From an uncultured bacterium (lineage in GTDB: Bacteria > Desulfobacterota > BSN033 > UBA1163), in NCBI GenBank assembly GCA_938002255.1, contig CALLAL010000025.1:1-64000 (forward strand): a stretch of DNA of 64,000 nucleotides, read 5' to 3'. The notes beneath the pieces are model-generated. The model was not told where the DNA came from and did no database searches. It saw only the letters and a list, made by a program, of their open reading frames with translations. The translations under genes and the position numbers were made by a program. Positions 24,437 to 33,371 of the stretch are shown piece by piece (the stretch's first letter is position 1; every line of letters starts with the position of its first letter).

Positions 24437-25246
24437 ATGCGTATGAAAGTGAACCAGATAGAAGTTCATTATGAACTTTCCGGACGAGAGCGCCGTCCTA
24501 CCGTCATGCTGAGCCATTCTCTGGCTTCCAGTTTTAAGATGTGGGAACCTCAGATGGAGGGGTTAAGATCTCACTTTCAGGTTCTCCGTTATGACACTCG
24601 GGGCCATGGGAAAAGCGAGGTGACCCCCGCACCCTATACGCTTGAACTCCTGTGCGAGGATGCGATCGGATTATTGAATTTTTTAGGGATTGATCGGGTT
24701 CACTGGGTGGGGCTCTCGATGGGAGGAATGATTGGTCAAGCGGTAGCACTCCATTATCCCCAGCGCCTTTTAAGCCTAACCCTTTGTGATACCTCGGCCG
24801 TGATTCCTGAAGAGATGCAACCCATCTGGGAGGAGAGGATTGAAGCCGTGCGAACCCAAGGGATGTTCTCCCAATTTGAGGCGACCATGGACCGATGGTT
24901 CACGCCATCCTACCGCAGATTGAATCCTCCCATGCTCAAAGTCATTGAGGAAGAATTTTTGGCTACCCCCCCGGAAGGTTATATCGGATGCGCCTCTGCT
25001 ATTCGAAAGCTCAATTATCTTGATCGCCTCCGTGACATATCACTTCCCACAATGGTCCTCGTCGGAGAGGATGATCCTGCAACGCCAGTTTCTGCTTCAC
25101 AAGCCATCCACGGGCAGATTAAAAATTCGACATTGGTCATCCTTCCCCATTGCCGTCATCTTTCCAACGTGGAACAGGCTGAGGCATTCAACACCCATCT
25201 GCTTGGGTTTTTAAAAACTTTCTCTTGGAAAGAGGATCTTCAATGA
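24437..25246 (+). CDS. Alpha/beta hydrolase (enol-lactonase-like)
   Basis: A 269-residue alpha/beta hydrolase. The nucleophile elbow is GLSMGGMIGQ (Ser at about 98), the acid is in GEDDPATPV and the catalytic His is in LPHCRHLSNVEQ. The DTRGHGKSE motif and overall length resemble 3-oxoadipate enol-lactonases (PcaD), but no other beta-ketoadipate gene is nearby, so the substrate is open. AGGAG is 7 nt before the ATG. Its 3' end overlaps the convergent transporter gene by 7 bp. Confidence 0.85.
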   Translation: MRMKVNQIEVHYELSGRERRPTVMLSHSLASSFKMWEPQMEGLRSHFQVLRYDTRGHGKSEVTPAPYTLELLCEDAIGLLNFLGIDRVHWVGLSMGGMIGQAVALHYPQRLLSLTLCDTSAVIPEEMQPIWEERIEAVRTQGMFSQFEATMDRWFTPSYRRLNPPMLKVIEEEFLATPPEGYIGCASAIRKLNYLDRLRDISLPTMVLVGEDDPATPVSASQAIHGQIKNSTLVILPHCRHLSNVEQAEAFNTHLLGFLKTFSWKEDLQ

Positions 25247-26133
25247 GCGAGACGGAGGGAACCATGGACTCCAAAGAAGATGAACACCCCTCCGATAAGC
25301 TGCTGGAGAAAAATTGTCTCGCCCATCCAGAAATAGTTCACCCAAATGGCCCATAATGGAATGAAATAGAGGTAAACCATAGAACGGGTGACTCCGAGTT
25401 TTTCGATTCCGCCATAATAGAAGACATGGCCGACAATCCCTGGTAGAAAAATAGCATACACCAAAGCCACCCACGATTTTAGGCTCACCTGATGAAAGGC
25501 AACAAAAGGCGCCATCACAGGAACAGCCAGCCAAAGCACGAATGCACCGATCATCATGCAGTATCCCATCAGTCGAAGAGGAGAATAGATCTTCAAAAGG
25601 GGTTTCGACCAGACCGAAAGGAAGACGGCGGCGCAGAAGGCAGCCACCAGGGATAGGAGATCACCTGGAAGCGTATCAAGAGAGAGTTGGAGCCTGGCTG
25701 TGGGTTTGAGAATAACGAGCGTGACTCCAAAGAGAGAAGTGAGCATATAGAAGTACTGTTTCCAGGTGACGGTTTCTTTCTCGACGAGATGAACATAGAG
25801 GGCGCCCCAGAGAGGTGTGCTCGAAAGAATCAAGGCGGAATTAGAAGCAGAAGTCAAATTTAGACCGACGGACCAGAGGATCTGGTAAACTCCAATACCC
25901 AAGATCCCAACCCAGGCTACCTTTCCGATGTCCTGCTTTTGAATAGAAATGGTTCCTTCCCTTTTTAAGGTTAGAAGAAGGACAAGTAGACCGCAGAGCG
26001 TAAAACGAATGGCTCCAAAGAGAACAGGTGGTAAATCAACAAAAGCAGATTTAACAATCCCGTAGTTTGCTCCCCAGGTTAAGATGACAATCATCAGGAA
26101 AAGATGGCCAATACGTTGGTTCTTTGCTGACAT
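25240..26133 (-). CDS. DMT-family (EamA) transporter
   Basis: A 297-residue inner-membrane protein with about ten hydrophobic helices and two EamA repeats. The first begins near GHLFLMIVILTWGANYGIVK with the conserved TWGxN, and the second around residue 155. Members export metabolites such as amino acids or nucleotides; the substrate is unknown. It follows the flavodoxin gene by 15 nt on the same strand and converges on the hydrolase gene. Confidence 0.88.
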   Translation of the reverse strand: MSAKNQRIGHLFLMIVILTWGANYGIVKSAFVDLPPVLFGAIRFTLCGLLVLLLTLKREGTISIQKQDIGKVAWVGILGIGVYQILWSVGLNLTSASNSALILSSTPLWGALYVHLVEKETVTWKQYFYMLTSLFGVTLVILKPTARLQLSLDTLPGDLLSLVAAFCAAVFLSVWSKPLLKIYSPLRLMGYCMMIGAFVLWLAVPVMAPFVAFHQVSLKSWVALVYAIFLPGIVGHVFYYGGIEKLGVTRSMVYLYFIPLWAIWVNYFWMGETIFLQQLIGGVFIFFGVHGSLRLAH

Positions 26134-26148
26134 CAGGCATGATCCATC

Positions 26149-26631
26149 TCAGGAGGTCAACTTTTTGCAGAGTTCAGCCACCCGTTTCCCTAATTTGCGG
26201 CCATTCTCTGAGGCTTTTTCATCCGGAGCGCCCACACAGGCCACCCCGTAATGACCGGTTGCTTCCATCGGGTCTCCAACGATGATCATTCCATAGATGA
26301 GCATGCACTGTAGGATGGACATCATTGTTGTCTCTTTTCCTCCCGAGGGATCTCCTGAGGTGGCGAAAGCAGCTCCGACTTTGTTCTCCATCTTTTTTCG
26401 AATCCCTACATACTCGTCGAAGATCCGCTTCAAATCCCACGCCAGGGCTCCAAAATAGACTGGAGAACCTGCAATGATGCCGGCGGAGTTTAAAAAATCG
26501 TCCTGGGTTACTTCCTGGGTTGATTTAAGAAGCGCCTGAACCCCTGCAACCGAGTTTACCCCTTCCGCAATCTTTTCTGCCAATTTACGAGTATGTCCGC
26601 CTTTTGAATAATAGAGAATCAAGACTTGCAT
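26149..26631 (-). CDS. Flavodoxin-family / WrbA-like protein
   Basis: A 160-residue FMN-binding protein. The N-terminal phosphate loop is YYSKGGHTRKLAE, followed by SPVYFGALAWDLK and FATSGDPSGGKETT, which match the WrbA/NAD(P)H-quinone oxidoreductase group. GGAGGAGG stands 7 nt before ATG 26631, which I prefer to a GTG two codons upstream. It would carry electrons or reduce quinones. It leads a two-gene unit with the EamA transporter. Confidence 0.87.
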   Translation of the reverse strand: MQVLILYYSKGGHTRKLAEKIAEGVNSVAGVQALLKSTQEVTQDDFLNSAGIIAGSPVYFGALAWDLKRIFDEYVGIRKKMENKVGAAFATSGDPSGGKETTMMSILQCMLIYGMIIVGDPMEATGHYGVACVGAPDEKASENGRKLGKRVAELCKKLTS

Positions 26632-26700
26632 GCTCACACCTCCTCCATGGGTTGTGAAAAAGAAATCCTTTTGATCCTTGGTTGAACGTCAATACCATTA

Positions 26701-26729
26701 AACATACTATTAACCCTCACAAAAATCAA
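26701..26729 (-). promoter_or_regulatory. Candidate promoter of the flavodoxin gene
   Basis: On the minus strand TTGATT (26729-26724) and TATGTT (26706-26701) are 17 bp apart, about 70 bp upstream of the flavodoxin ATG. The -10 is a weak match. The remaining part of 26632-26830 shows nothing else. Confidence 0.4.
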
Positions 26730-26830
26730 TCTCCGTCTGTTTATGGTTTGCGTAGAGGTTGATCTAAAACTCATCTTGCTCGGGCTTCCCGTAGATCCTT
26801 CCATGAGGAAGAACCGAGGGTGTTCCCTTT

Positions 26831-27055
26831 GTAACCCCTCAGTGATGGGGTGTTTTCGGTTTAAAAGAGTTGGAACGTTCCCCCTCCAAAACCTTCAATA
26901 GCGGTTATCAAAGGTTACCCTCATCGAAGCCCTCATGCCCTTTGAATCGGATTTTTTTGAATCAGATTGGGTCGTTTGACGAACAGAGGTTTCGCTTCAA
27001 GGTTTTTCCGAGGCAACCTCCCAACCCTTTTTTATTTCTTTAACTGATGGGTTAC
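26831..27055. mobile_element. MITE-like element, copy 3 (exact target duplication)
   Basis: A 225 bp element from GTAACCCCTCAGT to ACTGATGGGTTAC. Its flanks are exact direct repeats, TTCCCTTT at 26823-26830 and again at 27056-27063, which proves insertion by a transposition-like process. It contains the same internal repeats as the other copies and no transposase. It lies between the divergent flavodoxin and PLC-like genes. Confidence 0.92.
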
Positions 27056-27075
27056 TTCCCTTTTTATTTTTTTTA

Positions 27076-27103
27076 TTGATTCTTATGTTTTTTAAGGTAT
27101 ACA
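27076..27103 (+). promoter_or_regulatory. Candidate promoter of the PLC-like gene
   Basis: TTGATT (27076-27081) and TATACA (27098-27103) are 16 bp apart, starting 20 bp after the end of MITE copy 3 and about 65 bp before the ribosome binding site. Confidence 0.5.
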
Positions 27104-27173
27104 CTATTCATTAGATTTAGGGGGTTGGGATTCTTTGGGTCATCCTTGTCACTTCAGGGAAGGAGGAGAAACC

Positions 27174-28016
27174 ATGAGAAAGGGAATCGTTATTGTGGGA
27201 TGGATGTTTATGGTTTGGGTGATGTTTTGGGGAACTGTTCAGGGCCTGGCCTTCAATTCAGCAACCCACGTCTATATTGTCGATAACGTGTATCCCTTCA
27301 CGTTTGATAAGATCAACCTCTATTATGGGAGTATTGTCCCTGATCTTTCGTTGTATGTAGATAACTTGGAAGACTGGCCCACAGCGTTTGAGGACACACA
27401 CCATCAATTTACAAAACTTCCCTACGTCTGGTGGAATTTAACCCAAAAGACCTTTGCCAAGGGCTGGCAGACTCATCATGAGATTTGGGGAGCTGATTTT
27501 CATGCCCATGGAACGTATCCCGAATATCGGGGGTATGTTAATCTGGAAGCAGAACAGCTGATGGCCCTGTTCCCAACCCTGAATAAGGAGCTTGCCCACT
27601 TTGCTATTGAGGTGGCGATTGATTTGCTTCTTGTTCGATACCATGAGCCTGATTTGGGGCTGAAATTGCTCTGGGCTGCGAAGTACCGTTCTCAGGAGGA
27701 TTTTAATCTACTGGCAAAGACTTTTGTGACAAACCATAACCGAACGGATCTGGAAACCTTAACAGATGCTGAAGATATTTTTCGTGATCTCATCATCCAT
27801 TATGCAACGGCTTTAGCATTACCTGACCCTCTTAGAATGCTGGCTTTAGGCGACTTGGGAGCTCAAGTGGCAGCTGAGATGGGTGTGACGATTGATCCCC
27901 GAAAAGTCCGATGGGTTCTCAGGGTAGCCATGGCTTTATGCCAAAACTCTCGCTATATGGAAATCATTCAGTCGGCGATTGATGGCATTCGTTCAAACCC
28001 TGAATTGATTAAATAA
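27174..28016 (+). CDS. Exported zinc-dependent phospholipase C-like protein
   Basis: A 280-residue protein with a signal peptide (MRKGIVIVGW to about GTVQGLA). The mature part begins with FNSATHVYIVDNV, then YGSIVPDLS, HHQFTKLPY, WGADFHAHGTYP and HFAIEVAIDLLL. The order of Trp/His, Asp, HH, HxH and HxxxE/D-like residues resembles the alpha-helical zinc phospholipase C / S1-P1 nuclease fold. The assignment is moderate and the substrate is unknown. ATG 27174 has GGAGGAG 7 nt upstream. It stands alone between MITE copy 3 and a lone response regulator. Confidence 0.6.
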   Translation: MRKGIVIVGWMFMVWVMFWGTVQGLAFNSATHVYIVDNVYPFTFDKINLYYGSIVPDLSLYVDNLEDWPTAFEDTHHQFTKLPYVWWNLTQKTFAKGWQTHHEIWGADFHAHGTYPEYRGYVNLEAEQLMALFPTLNKELAHFAIEVAIDLLLVRYHEPDLGLKLLWAAKYRSQEDFNLLAKTFVTNHNRTDLETLTDAEDIFRDLIIHYATALALPDPLRMLALGDLGAQVAAEMGVTIDPRKVRWVLRVAMALCQNSRYMEIIQSAIDGIRSNPELIK

Positions 28017-28211
28017 AATGGGTTTATTTTTTATGAATAGCAAATAGAAAAGGTTCTGAAGGGATGAGGGGCGACGGTTCCTGTTTGAACAAGCCCTGAG
28101 GAACTTTCTCGTTTCTTTTCTCTTTAGAAACGATCGACTTGCTTTGGATCTAAGAATGAAATGAGTTTAAATTCACCTTACTTGACTTTATCGATCGATT
28201 GAGGTGTGCAA

Positions 28212-28709
28212 ATGGTTTTTTCAGATGGCGATGAAATGGAAGAGTTGGAAAAAGAGCATCCGTGCATTCTTATTGTGGATGACGAAGAATTGATTAGAGA
28301 TTTAATTGCCACTTGCTTGTCTAAATTTGGTTTTTCCTATCAGACCGCCGTGAACGGAAAGGATGCTCTGGAGAAAATGGAACAGGAAAAAATCGATGCT
28401 GTCATCACCGATATTAAGATGCCTGAAATGGACGGCATCCTCTTGACCAGCGAAATCTCCAGCGCCTATCCCGGAGTTCCCGTGATGGTGATGACGGCCT
28501 ATGGTGAGGAATTTTCTGCTGCCACAGCCCTTTCAGCGGGGGCTCGCGAATTTATTACAAAACCGTTTTCTATACCGGAGTTCATTTTAAGATTAAAAAA
28601 AATGATCATGGATTCAAGCGAGGAGAAACCCTTAAAGAAAGTTCGTGATAAAGAAGAGGAAATCCATGATCTTTTGAAGGAGTTAGAGGAAACCCTTAAA
28701 GACGAATAG
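28212..28709 (+). CDS. Lone response regulator with acidic/basic helical tail
   Basis: A 165-residue receiver protein. The acidic pocket is IVDDEEL, the phosphorylated residue is Asp67 in ITDIKMPEMDG, and MTAYGEE and ITKPFSIPEF complete the receiver. After about residue 138 comes a short charged helix (KKVRDKEEEIHDLLKELEET) of coiled-coil type and no DNA-binding domain. No kinase gene is adjacent. GAGGTG lies a few bases upstream of the start region; ATG 28206 is also possible. The 195 bp before it hold no convincing gene. Confidence 0.85.
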   Translation: MVFSDGDEMEELEKEHPCILIVDDEELIRDLIATCLSKFGFSYQTAVNGKDALEKMEQEKIDAVITDIKMPEMDGILLTSEISSAYPGVPVMVMTAYGEEFSAATALSAGAREFITKPFSIPEFILRLKKMIMDSSEEKPLKKVRDKEEEIHDLLKELEETLKDE

Positions 28710-28907
28710 CCAGACTTGTCTTTCTGATCCTCTGGGTTCTTTTCCCTGGGATTCTTCAAATCGAGGGCATTCCCCCTGGTGTTTGTTTTTATATTCCTGA
28801 TGGGGAATATTTCTCTGTTTTTAGTTTAGGGAGTAACATTCAAAAAAACCATCAACCCAAGTAAGAAACCTGGCGGTATGAAAAAGATTCCATTGGAGGG
28901 AGAAACC

Positions 28908-29762
28908 ATGACGACAAAAGGAAAGGCATTGGTGACAGGGGCGAGTAGCGGAATCGGAAGGGAAACCGCTCTTCAATTAGCTCAAGAGGGGTTTCAGGTG
29001 ATTGCTGCAGCACGAAGAAAAGAACGTCTCGAAGAACTTTCGAGACAGAGTTCTCTTATCGTCCCAAGACCGATAGACCTTTCTGATTCGAAGGCCCTGG
29101 ACGATTTTTCAAAAGAACTGCTCCATCTCTCAGAGCCCGTGACGGTTCTTATTAATAATGCGGGTTTCAGTATTCGGGGAGCCGTTGAGGATGTTTCGGT
29201 TTCAGCTGTGAGGAGCCTCTTTGAAGTGAATCTTTTTGCTCTCCTTCAGATCACGCAAGCCTGCCTTCCTGGGATGCGGCGCCTCAGGAAGGGAACGATC
29301 GTCAATGTGAGTTCCATTGTAGGTAAATTTCCTTTTCCTACCAGTGGACCTTACTCCGCTACCAAACATGCTGTGGAAGCGATCACTGACGCCCTGAGAA
29401 TGGAAGTGCGTCCTTTTGGAATTCGAGTTGTCACGATTCGGCCAGGCGTGATTGGCACAGAGTTTAATGAGACAGCCAACCGATTGACAGGAGATCTCCT
29501 CTCCAGAACCGATCCCGATTACAAACCCGTCTATCAGGCTTATGGCGCAGGAATGGGGAGGTTGTTTACCCATGTGTCAATCCCGGGACCGGAATTGATT
29601 GCTCATCTTATTTTAGAGGCTGTCCTCTCTGAGTCTCCAAAAGCCGTCTATGCCGCAGGGCCTTTTGTCCAGGAGCTTTTAGGAGAACGATTTCGTCTGG
29701 ATGATGAGGAATTCTATGAGTTTCTGATGGAGAAGACAGGCTTGAAAGGATTGAAGGTTTGA
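28908..29762 (+). CDS. SDR-family oxidoreductase
   Basis: A 284-residue short-chain dehydrogenase. TGASSGIGRETA is the NAD(P) loop, NNAGF follows the fourth strand, VNVSSIVGKF holds the catalytic Ser and YSATKHAVE the Tyr-x-x-x-Lys pair. An Arg-rich AARRKERLEE after strand two suggests NADP preference. I chose ATG 28908 because GGAGGGAG is 6 nt upstream; the frame is open from 28878. Its 3' end converges on livF. The substrate is unknown. Confidence 0.88.
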   Translation: MTTKGKALVTGASSGIGRETALQLAQEGFQVIAAARRKERLEELSRQSSLIVPRPIDLSDSKALDDFSKELLHLSEPVTVLINNAGFSIRGAVEDVSVSAVRSLFEVNLFALLQITQACLPGMRRLRKGTIVNVSSIVGKFPFPTSGPYSATKHAVEAITDALRMEVRPFGIRVVTIRPGVIGTEFNETANRLTGDLLSRTDPDYKPVYQAYGAGMGRLFTHVSIPGPELIAHLILEAVLSESPKAVYAAGPFVQELLGERFRLDDEEFYEFLMEKTGLKGLKV

Positions 29763-29803
29763 GTTTGGCGCACCGGCTTGGAACATTAAAAGGCCATTAG
29801 ACG

Positions 29804-30508
29804 CTAAAGGTTAATGAGCTCTTTGATCTCTTTGCTTTCCAAGAGAAGGGAGGAGGAACCCTCTTTGATGAGGCGGCCATTGCGGAGCAAGTACCCGCGA
29901 TGAGCGATGGAGAGGGTTAGAGGAATTTCCTGTTCAACCATTAAGAGCGTCAATCCCTTCTGGTTCATCTTTTTAAGACAGGCAAAGATCTCTTCGATGA
30001 ATCGAGGGGCAAGCCCAAGTGAAGGTTCATCGAGCATTAAAAGTTTTGGCTTTCCCATCATGGCCCTGCCGATCGCAAGCATTTGCTGTTCCCCTCCGCT
30101 GAGCGTGCCTGCCCGCTGACCTGTCCTCTCCATTAATCTTGGAAAGAGGAGAAATACCTCTTCAAGATTTTTTTTAATTCCCTCTTTTTCTTTTTTTCTC
30201 GTATAAGCGCCCAATTGTAGGTTATCATAGACCGAAAGGGTAGGAAAGATGTGACGGCCTTGAGGGATATGGATTAACCCCTTTGAAACAATTTGATGGG
30301 GAGTGAGATTGGTGATGTCTTCTTCTTGGAAGATGATTCTTCCCTCGGTTGTTTCAAGGATTCCGGAGAGAGTAAGAAGCAGAGTCGTCTTGCCAGCTCG
30401 ATTGGGGCCGAGGAGAGCAACGGACTCTCCCCTTGCAATTTCCAGAGAGATTTCCTTCAAGGCGGGTAGGGGACCGTAGTGGACCGTCAGTTTTTTGATC
30501 TTCAGCAT
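29804..30508 (-). CDS. livF: Branched-chain amino acid ABC transporter ATPase LivF
   Basis: A 234-residue ATPase with Walker A LLGPNRAGKTTLL (Arg where Asn-Gly is usual), the signature LSGGEQQMLAIGRAMM and Walker B LLMLDEPSLGLAP. HIPQGRHIFPTLSVYDNLQL is typical of LivF. It is the last gene of the livJHMGF set and stands 98 bp from livG, a gap that contains two short palindromes. It pairs with LivG to energise LivH/LivM import of branched-chain amino acids or related compounds. Confidence 0.93.
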   Translation of the reverse strand: MLKIKKLTVHYGPLPALKEISLEIARGESVALLGPNRAGKTTLLLTLSGILETTEGRIIFQEEDITNLTPHQIVSKGLIHIPQGRHIFPTLSVYDNLQLGAYTRKKEKEGIKKNLEEVFLLFPRLMERTGQRAGTLSGGEQQMLAIGRAMMGKPKLLMLDEPSLGLAPRFIEEIFACLKKMNQKGLTLLMVEQEIPLTLSIAHRGYLLRNGRLIKEGSSSLLLESKEIKELINL

Positions 30509-30549
30509 AGGCGTCTATTGGTTGATAGGCTGAGGTTAGGGAAAAGAAG

Positions 30550-30604
30550 CCCCCGCCTACCAGCAGGCAGGCGTTTCGTTATTCAGTAACGTTTACCGTT
30601 ACCC
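30550..30604. repeat. Palindromic spacer between livG and livF
   Basis: Two short inverted repeats lie in this gap: CGCCTACCAGCAGGCAGGCG (30554-30573, imperfect) and GTAACG-TTTAC-CGTTAC (30586-30602, perfect 6 bp arms). No T-tract is present on the transcribed strand. They may be small intergenic repeat units or mRNA-stabilising hairpins. Confidence 0.4.
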
Positions 30605-30606
30605 TG

Positions 30607-31362
30607 TCATTTTCTGACCATATACGCTTCGATCACTGAAGGATCTTTTTTCACAACCTCCGGAGGACCTTCGGCGATCAATTCACCCTTGTTAAGCACG
30701 GCCACTTCGTCTGCAATCTCCATCACCAATCCCATATGGTGTTCGATCAGTAAGAGCGTAAGACCATTCTCTTTCAGACGGGCAAGATTTTCAGCCAATT
30801 GTTTTGCTTCGGGATAGGTGAGCCCCGCAGCAGGTTCGTCCAGAAGAAGGAGATCTGGCTTGGCCGCGAGGGCGCGAACGATTTCCAGTCTTCTCTGTTC
30901 ACCATAAGCGAGTTGGGAGGCAAACCATTTCCACCGTCCAAAGAGCCCAAATTGTTCAAGCATCTCTTTTGCTTCTCTCATGGCTCTTTTTTCGTCCTCC
31001 CGGGTCCAGGGAAGCGAGAGGCCCGAGGAGAGGATGCCTCCTCGGATTCTCATGTGCATTCCTGTCATAACATTCTCGACCACCGTCATATTACCGAAGA
31101 TCTGAAGGGTTTGAAAGGTTCTTCCCACTCCCAGACGGGCGATCTCGTGGAGTGGCCTGCCCGTAATTTCTTTCTTTTTGAACCAGATGCTTCCAGAATC
31201 AGGTTTCTCCATCCCGCTGATAAGATGAAAGAGGGTTGATTTTCCTGCTCCGTTGGGACCCATCACCCCCTTGATGGTTCCTCGCTCCACCTGAAGAGAG
31301 ATCCCATTCAAGGCCTGAACCCCGCCATACTGTTTTGTAATTTCTTCCAACCTCAGAAACAT
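30607..31362 (-). CDS. livG: Branched-chain amino acid ABC transporter ATPase LivG
   Basis: A 251-residue ATPase. Walker A is GPNGAGKSTLFHLISG, GVGRTFQTLQIFGNMTVVEN is the LivG segment, the signature is LAYGEQRRLEIVRAL and Walker B is LLLDEPAAGLTYPE. The ATG overlaps the stop of livM (TGATG), which indicates coupling. It acts with LivF on the cytoplasmic side of the importer. Confidence 0.94.
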   Translation of the reverse strand: MFLRLEEITKQYGGVQALNGISLQVERGTIKGVMGPNGAGKSTLFHLISGMEKPDSGSIWFKKKEITGRPLHEIARLGVGRTFQTLQIFGNMTVVENVMTGMHMRIRGGILSSGLSLPWTREDEKRAMREAKEMLEQFGLFGRWKWFASQLAYGEQRRLEIVRALAAKPDLLLLDEPAAGLTYPEAKQLAENLARLKENGLTLLLIEHHMGLVMEIADEVAVLNKGELIAEGPPEVVKKDPSVIEAYMVRK

Positions 31363-32444
31363 CAGAGGTTCACCTTTTCCCTCCTCTTCTTTCTTCCGAA
31401 ATAACTGATCAGATAGATCAATCGAACCCTCAATCGTGTTCCGATTCCATCAGGAAAGAAGATCAGCAAAAGGATCAAAATGACCCCGTAGAGGGGGAGA
31501 CTATACTCCTGATAACGACTGAGTCTGTCGATTAACACTGTCAGGAAGATGGCTCCTGCGATGGGCCCGTAAAGATTCCCCATCCCTCCAAGAACGACCA
31601 TCATTACGATGAGGACGGAGAGATTGAGGCTGAAGGTTTCGGGATTGGCTGTGGACATGACCGAGGCGAAGAGACTTCCTGCCAGTCCGGCAAAGGCTGC
31701 GCCCACCGTAAAAACTCCGAGTTTGATCCATGCCACATCGATTCCCAAAGCAGAGGCACCCTCTTCGCTTGAAGCCACTGCAAGGCAGGCTCGCCCCATT
31801 TTTGACCGAACGAGGTTTTTTGAAAAAAGAACCAATCCTGTGAGGACCCCCCAGATGAGGTAGTATTGCTTAAGATAGGTATCAAAGGTGAATCCGGCAA
31901 ATGAAAAAAAGGGGATGTTGAAAATTCCGATCACGCCACCGGTGAGACTGGCATTTTCTCTAACCAGGACAAGAAAGATCTCTCCAAAACCAAGCGTGGC
32001 AAGGGCCAGAAAGTATCCCTTCAACTTTAAGAGGGGCTTTCCAATGAGGAGGGCAAAGATGGCTGCCATTATAGCCGATGCCCAGAAGGCAAGAAAAGAG
32101 GGCAAACCGTAACGGGTGGTCAGAACGGCTGTGGTATAGGCGCCAACTCCGAAAAAGGCAGCTTGCCCGAGGGAGATCTGTCCGGCATAGCCGAGAAAGA
32201 GGGTGAGGCCAAGGGCCAGAATCCCGTGGATCCCTGCCAGAACCATCAGGTGATGAATGTGAGGATCTGGCCAGATCAAAGGAAAAACCAGGACGGCTGA
32301 CAGGTAAAAGAGATCCCGTTTTTTAAATTTGTATTCTCTCCGATAATGGAGCTGTGGATCAGGGATGAGCCAGGAGAGAAACCACAGGGCTATGGAGTAA
32401 AGAAGGTCTCTTGTTCTGAATTCTTTTTGAGCTTGATCTACCAT
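31362..32444 (-). CDS. livM: Branched-chain amino acid ABC transporter permease LivM
   Basis: A 360-residue permease with about ten helices. GIHGILALGLTLFLGYAGQI and SLGQAAFFGVGAYTTAVL are the LivM hallmark, and VVLGGMGNLYGPIAGA is the conserved loop. An N-terminal extension of about 60 residues carries charged sequence (REYKFKKRD). The start overlaps the livH stop by 7 bp. Confidence 0.93.
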   Translation of the reverse strand: MVDQAQKEFRTRDLLYSIALWFLSWLIPDPQLHYRREYKFKKRDLFYLSAVLVFPLIWPDPHIHHLMVLAGIHGILALGLTLFLGYAGQISLGQAAFFGVGAYTTAVLTTRYGLPSFLAFWASAIMAAIFALLIGKPLLKLKGYFLALATLGFGEIFLVLVRENASLTGGVIGIFNIPFFSFAGFTFDTYLKQYYLIWGVLTGLVLFSKNLVRSKMGRACLAVASSEEGASALGIDVAWIKLGVFTVGAAFAGLAGSLFASVMSTANPETFSLNLSVLIVMMVVLGGMGNLYGPIAGAIFLTVLIDRLSRYQEYSLPLYGVILILLLIFFPDGIGTRLRVRLIYLISYFGRKKRREKVNL

Positions 32445-33328
32445 CGCCGACTATCGATAAATGGGGAGCCTAAAATTCCCTTGGGTTTGAGGTAAAGAAT
32501 GAGAAGCAGAACGACAAAAGCGATCGCATCCTTGTAACCCGAAGGCATAAACGCCACACTTAAAGACTCTACCACCCCAAGGACAAACCCTCCAAGAATA
32601 GCTCCGCTGTGTTTCCCCCATCCTCCCAAGATAGCCGCAATAAAGCCCTTAAGCCCAATAAGGGTCCCGGAATGATAGCTCACATAGAAGATGGGTGTGA
32701 TAAAAATTCCTGCAAGGGAACCCATCCCAGCACTCACCCCGAAGGCTATAAAGATCATCAGGTGCCTTGAGATCCCTGAAAGATCAGCGCCAAGAGGGTC
32801 AGTGGAACTCGCCTCCATTGCTTTGCCCAAGAGGGTGCGATGAGAAAGGAGATAAAGGAAGAGAAGAACGAGACAGGTTGCACCCACAACCCACAGACTC
32901 TGGAGGGAGATTGAAATGGGTCCTATGTCTATGGGTGGCCTGTTGATGAAGGGAGGCAATGCTTTTGGAAGAGTGCCGAAGAGGAGAGCACTTGCACTAC
33001 TGAGGAAGAGGGAAGCCCCGAGCGTTGCCATCAAAAGAATGGGTAGAGAAGCTTTCCTGAGAGGATAGATGACAAGAAGATGAAGTAAACAGCCGATGAG
33101 CATCACCAGTGGAATGGTCAAAAAGGCAGACAGAAGATAGGGTAATTGGATCTCTTTAAACAAAAAGAAGGTGAGCATCCCACCCAACATGACGAATTCG
33201 CCCTGGGCAAAATTGATCATCTGAGAGGCCTTGGCAATGGTGACAAATCCCAGTCCCACCAGGGCGTAGATGGCTCCAAAAGTGATTCCAGAGGTGAAGA
33301 GCTGAGGAAGAGGTGCGAAGAGTTCCAT
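32438..33328 (-). CDS. livH: Branched-chain amino acid ABC transporter permease LivH
   Basis: A 296-residue permease with the LivH motifs ITFGAIYALVGLGFVTI, MINFAQGEFVMLGG and FIAAILGGWGKHSGAILGG. I chose ATG 33328 (MELFAPLPQLFTSG) because this is the typical LivH beginning; the frame is open to 33403 but that part would overlap the hairpin between livJ and livH. A GAGGAG is present but 18 nt away, so the start is not certain. Confidence 0.92.
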   Translation of the reverse strand: MELFAPLPQLFTSGITFGAIYALVGLGFVTIAKASQMINFAQGEFVMLGGMLTFFLFKEIQLPYLLSAFLTIPLVMLIGCLLHLLVIYPLRKASLPILLMATLGASLFLSSASALLFGTLPKALPPFINRPPIDIGPISISLQSLWVVGATCLVLLFLYLLSHRTLLGKAMEASSTDPLGADLSGISRHLMIFIAFGVSAGMGSLAGIFITPIFYVSYHSGTLIGLKGFIAAILGGWGKHSGAILGGFVLGVVESLSVAFMPSGYKDAIAFVVLLLILYLKPKGILGSPFIDSRRW

Positions 33329-33371
33329 GGTCTTTAGTTGAATCGTCTCCTCGTCTGGATCGTTGGTTAAA

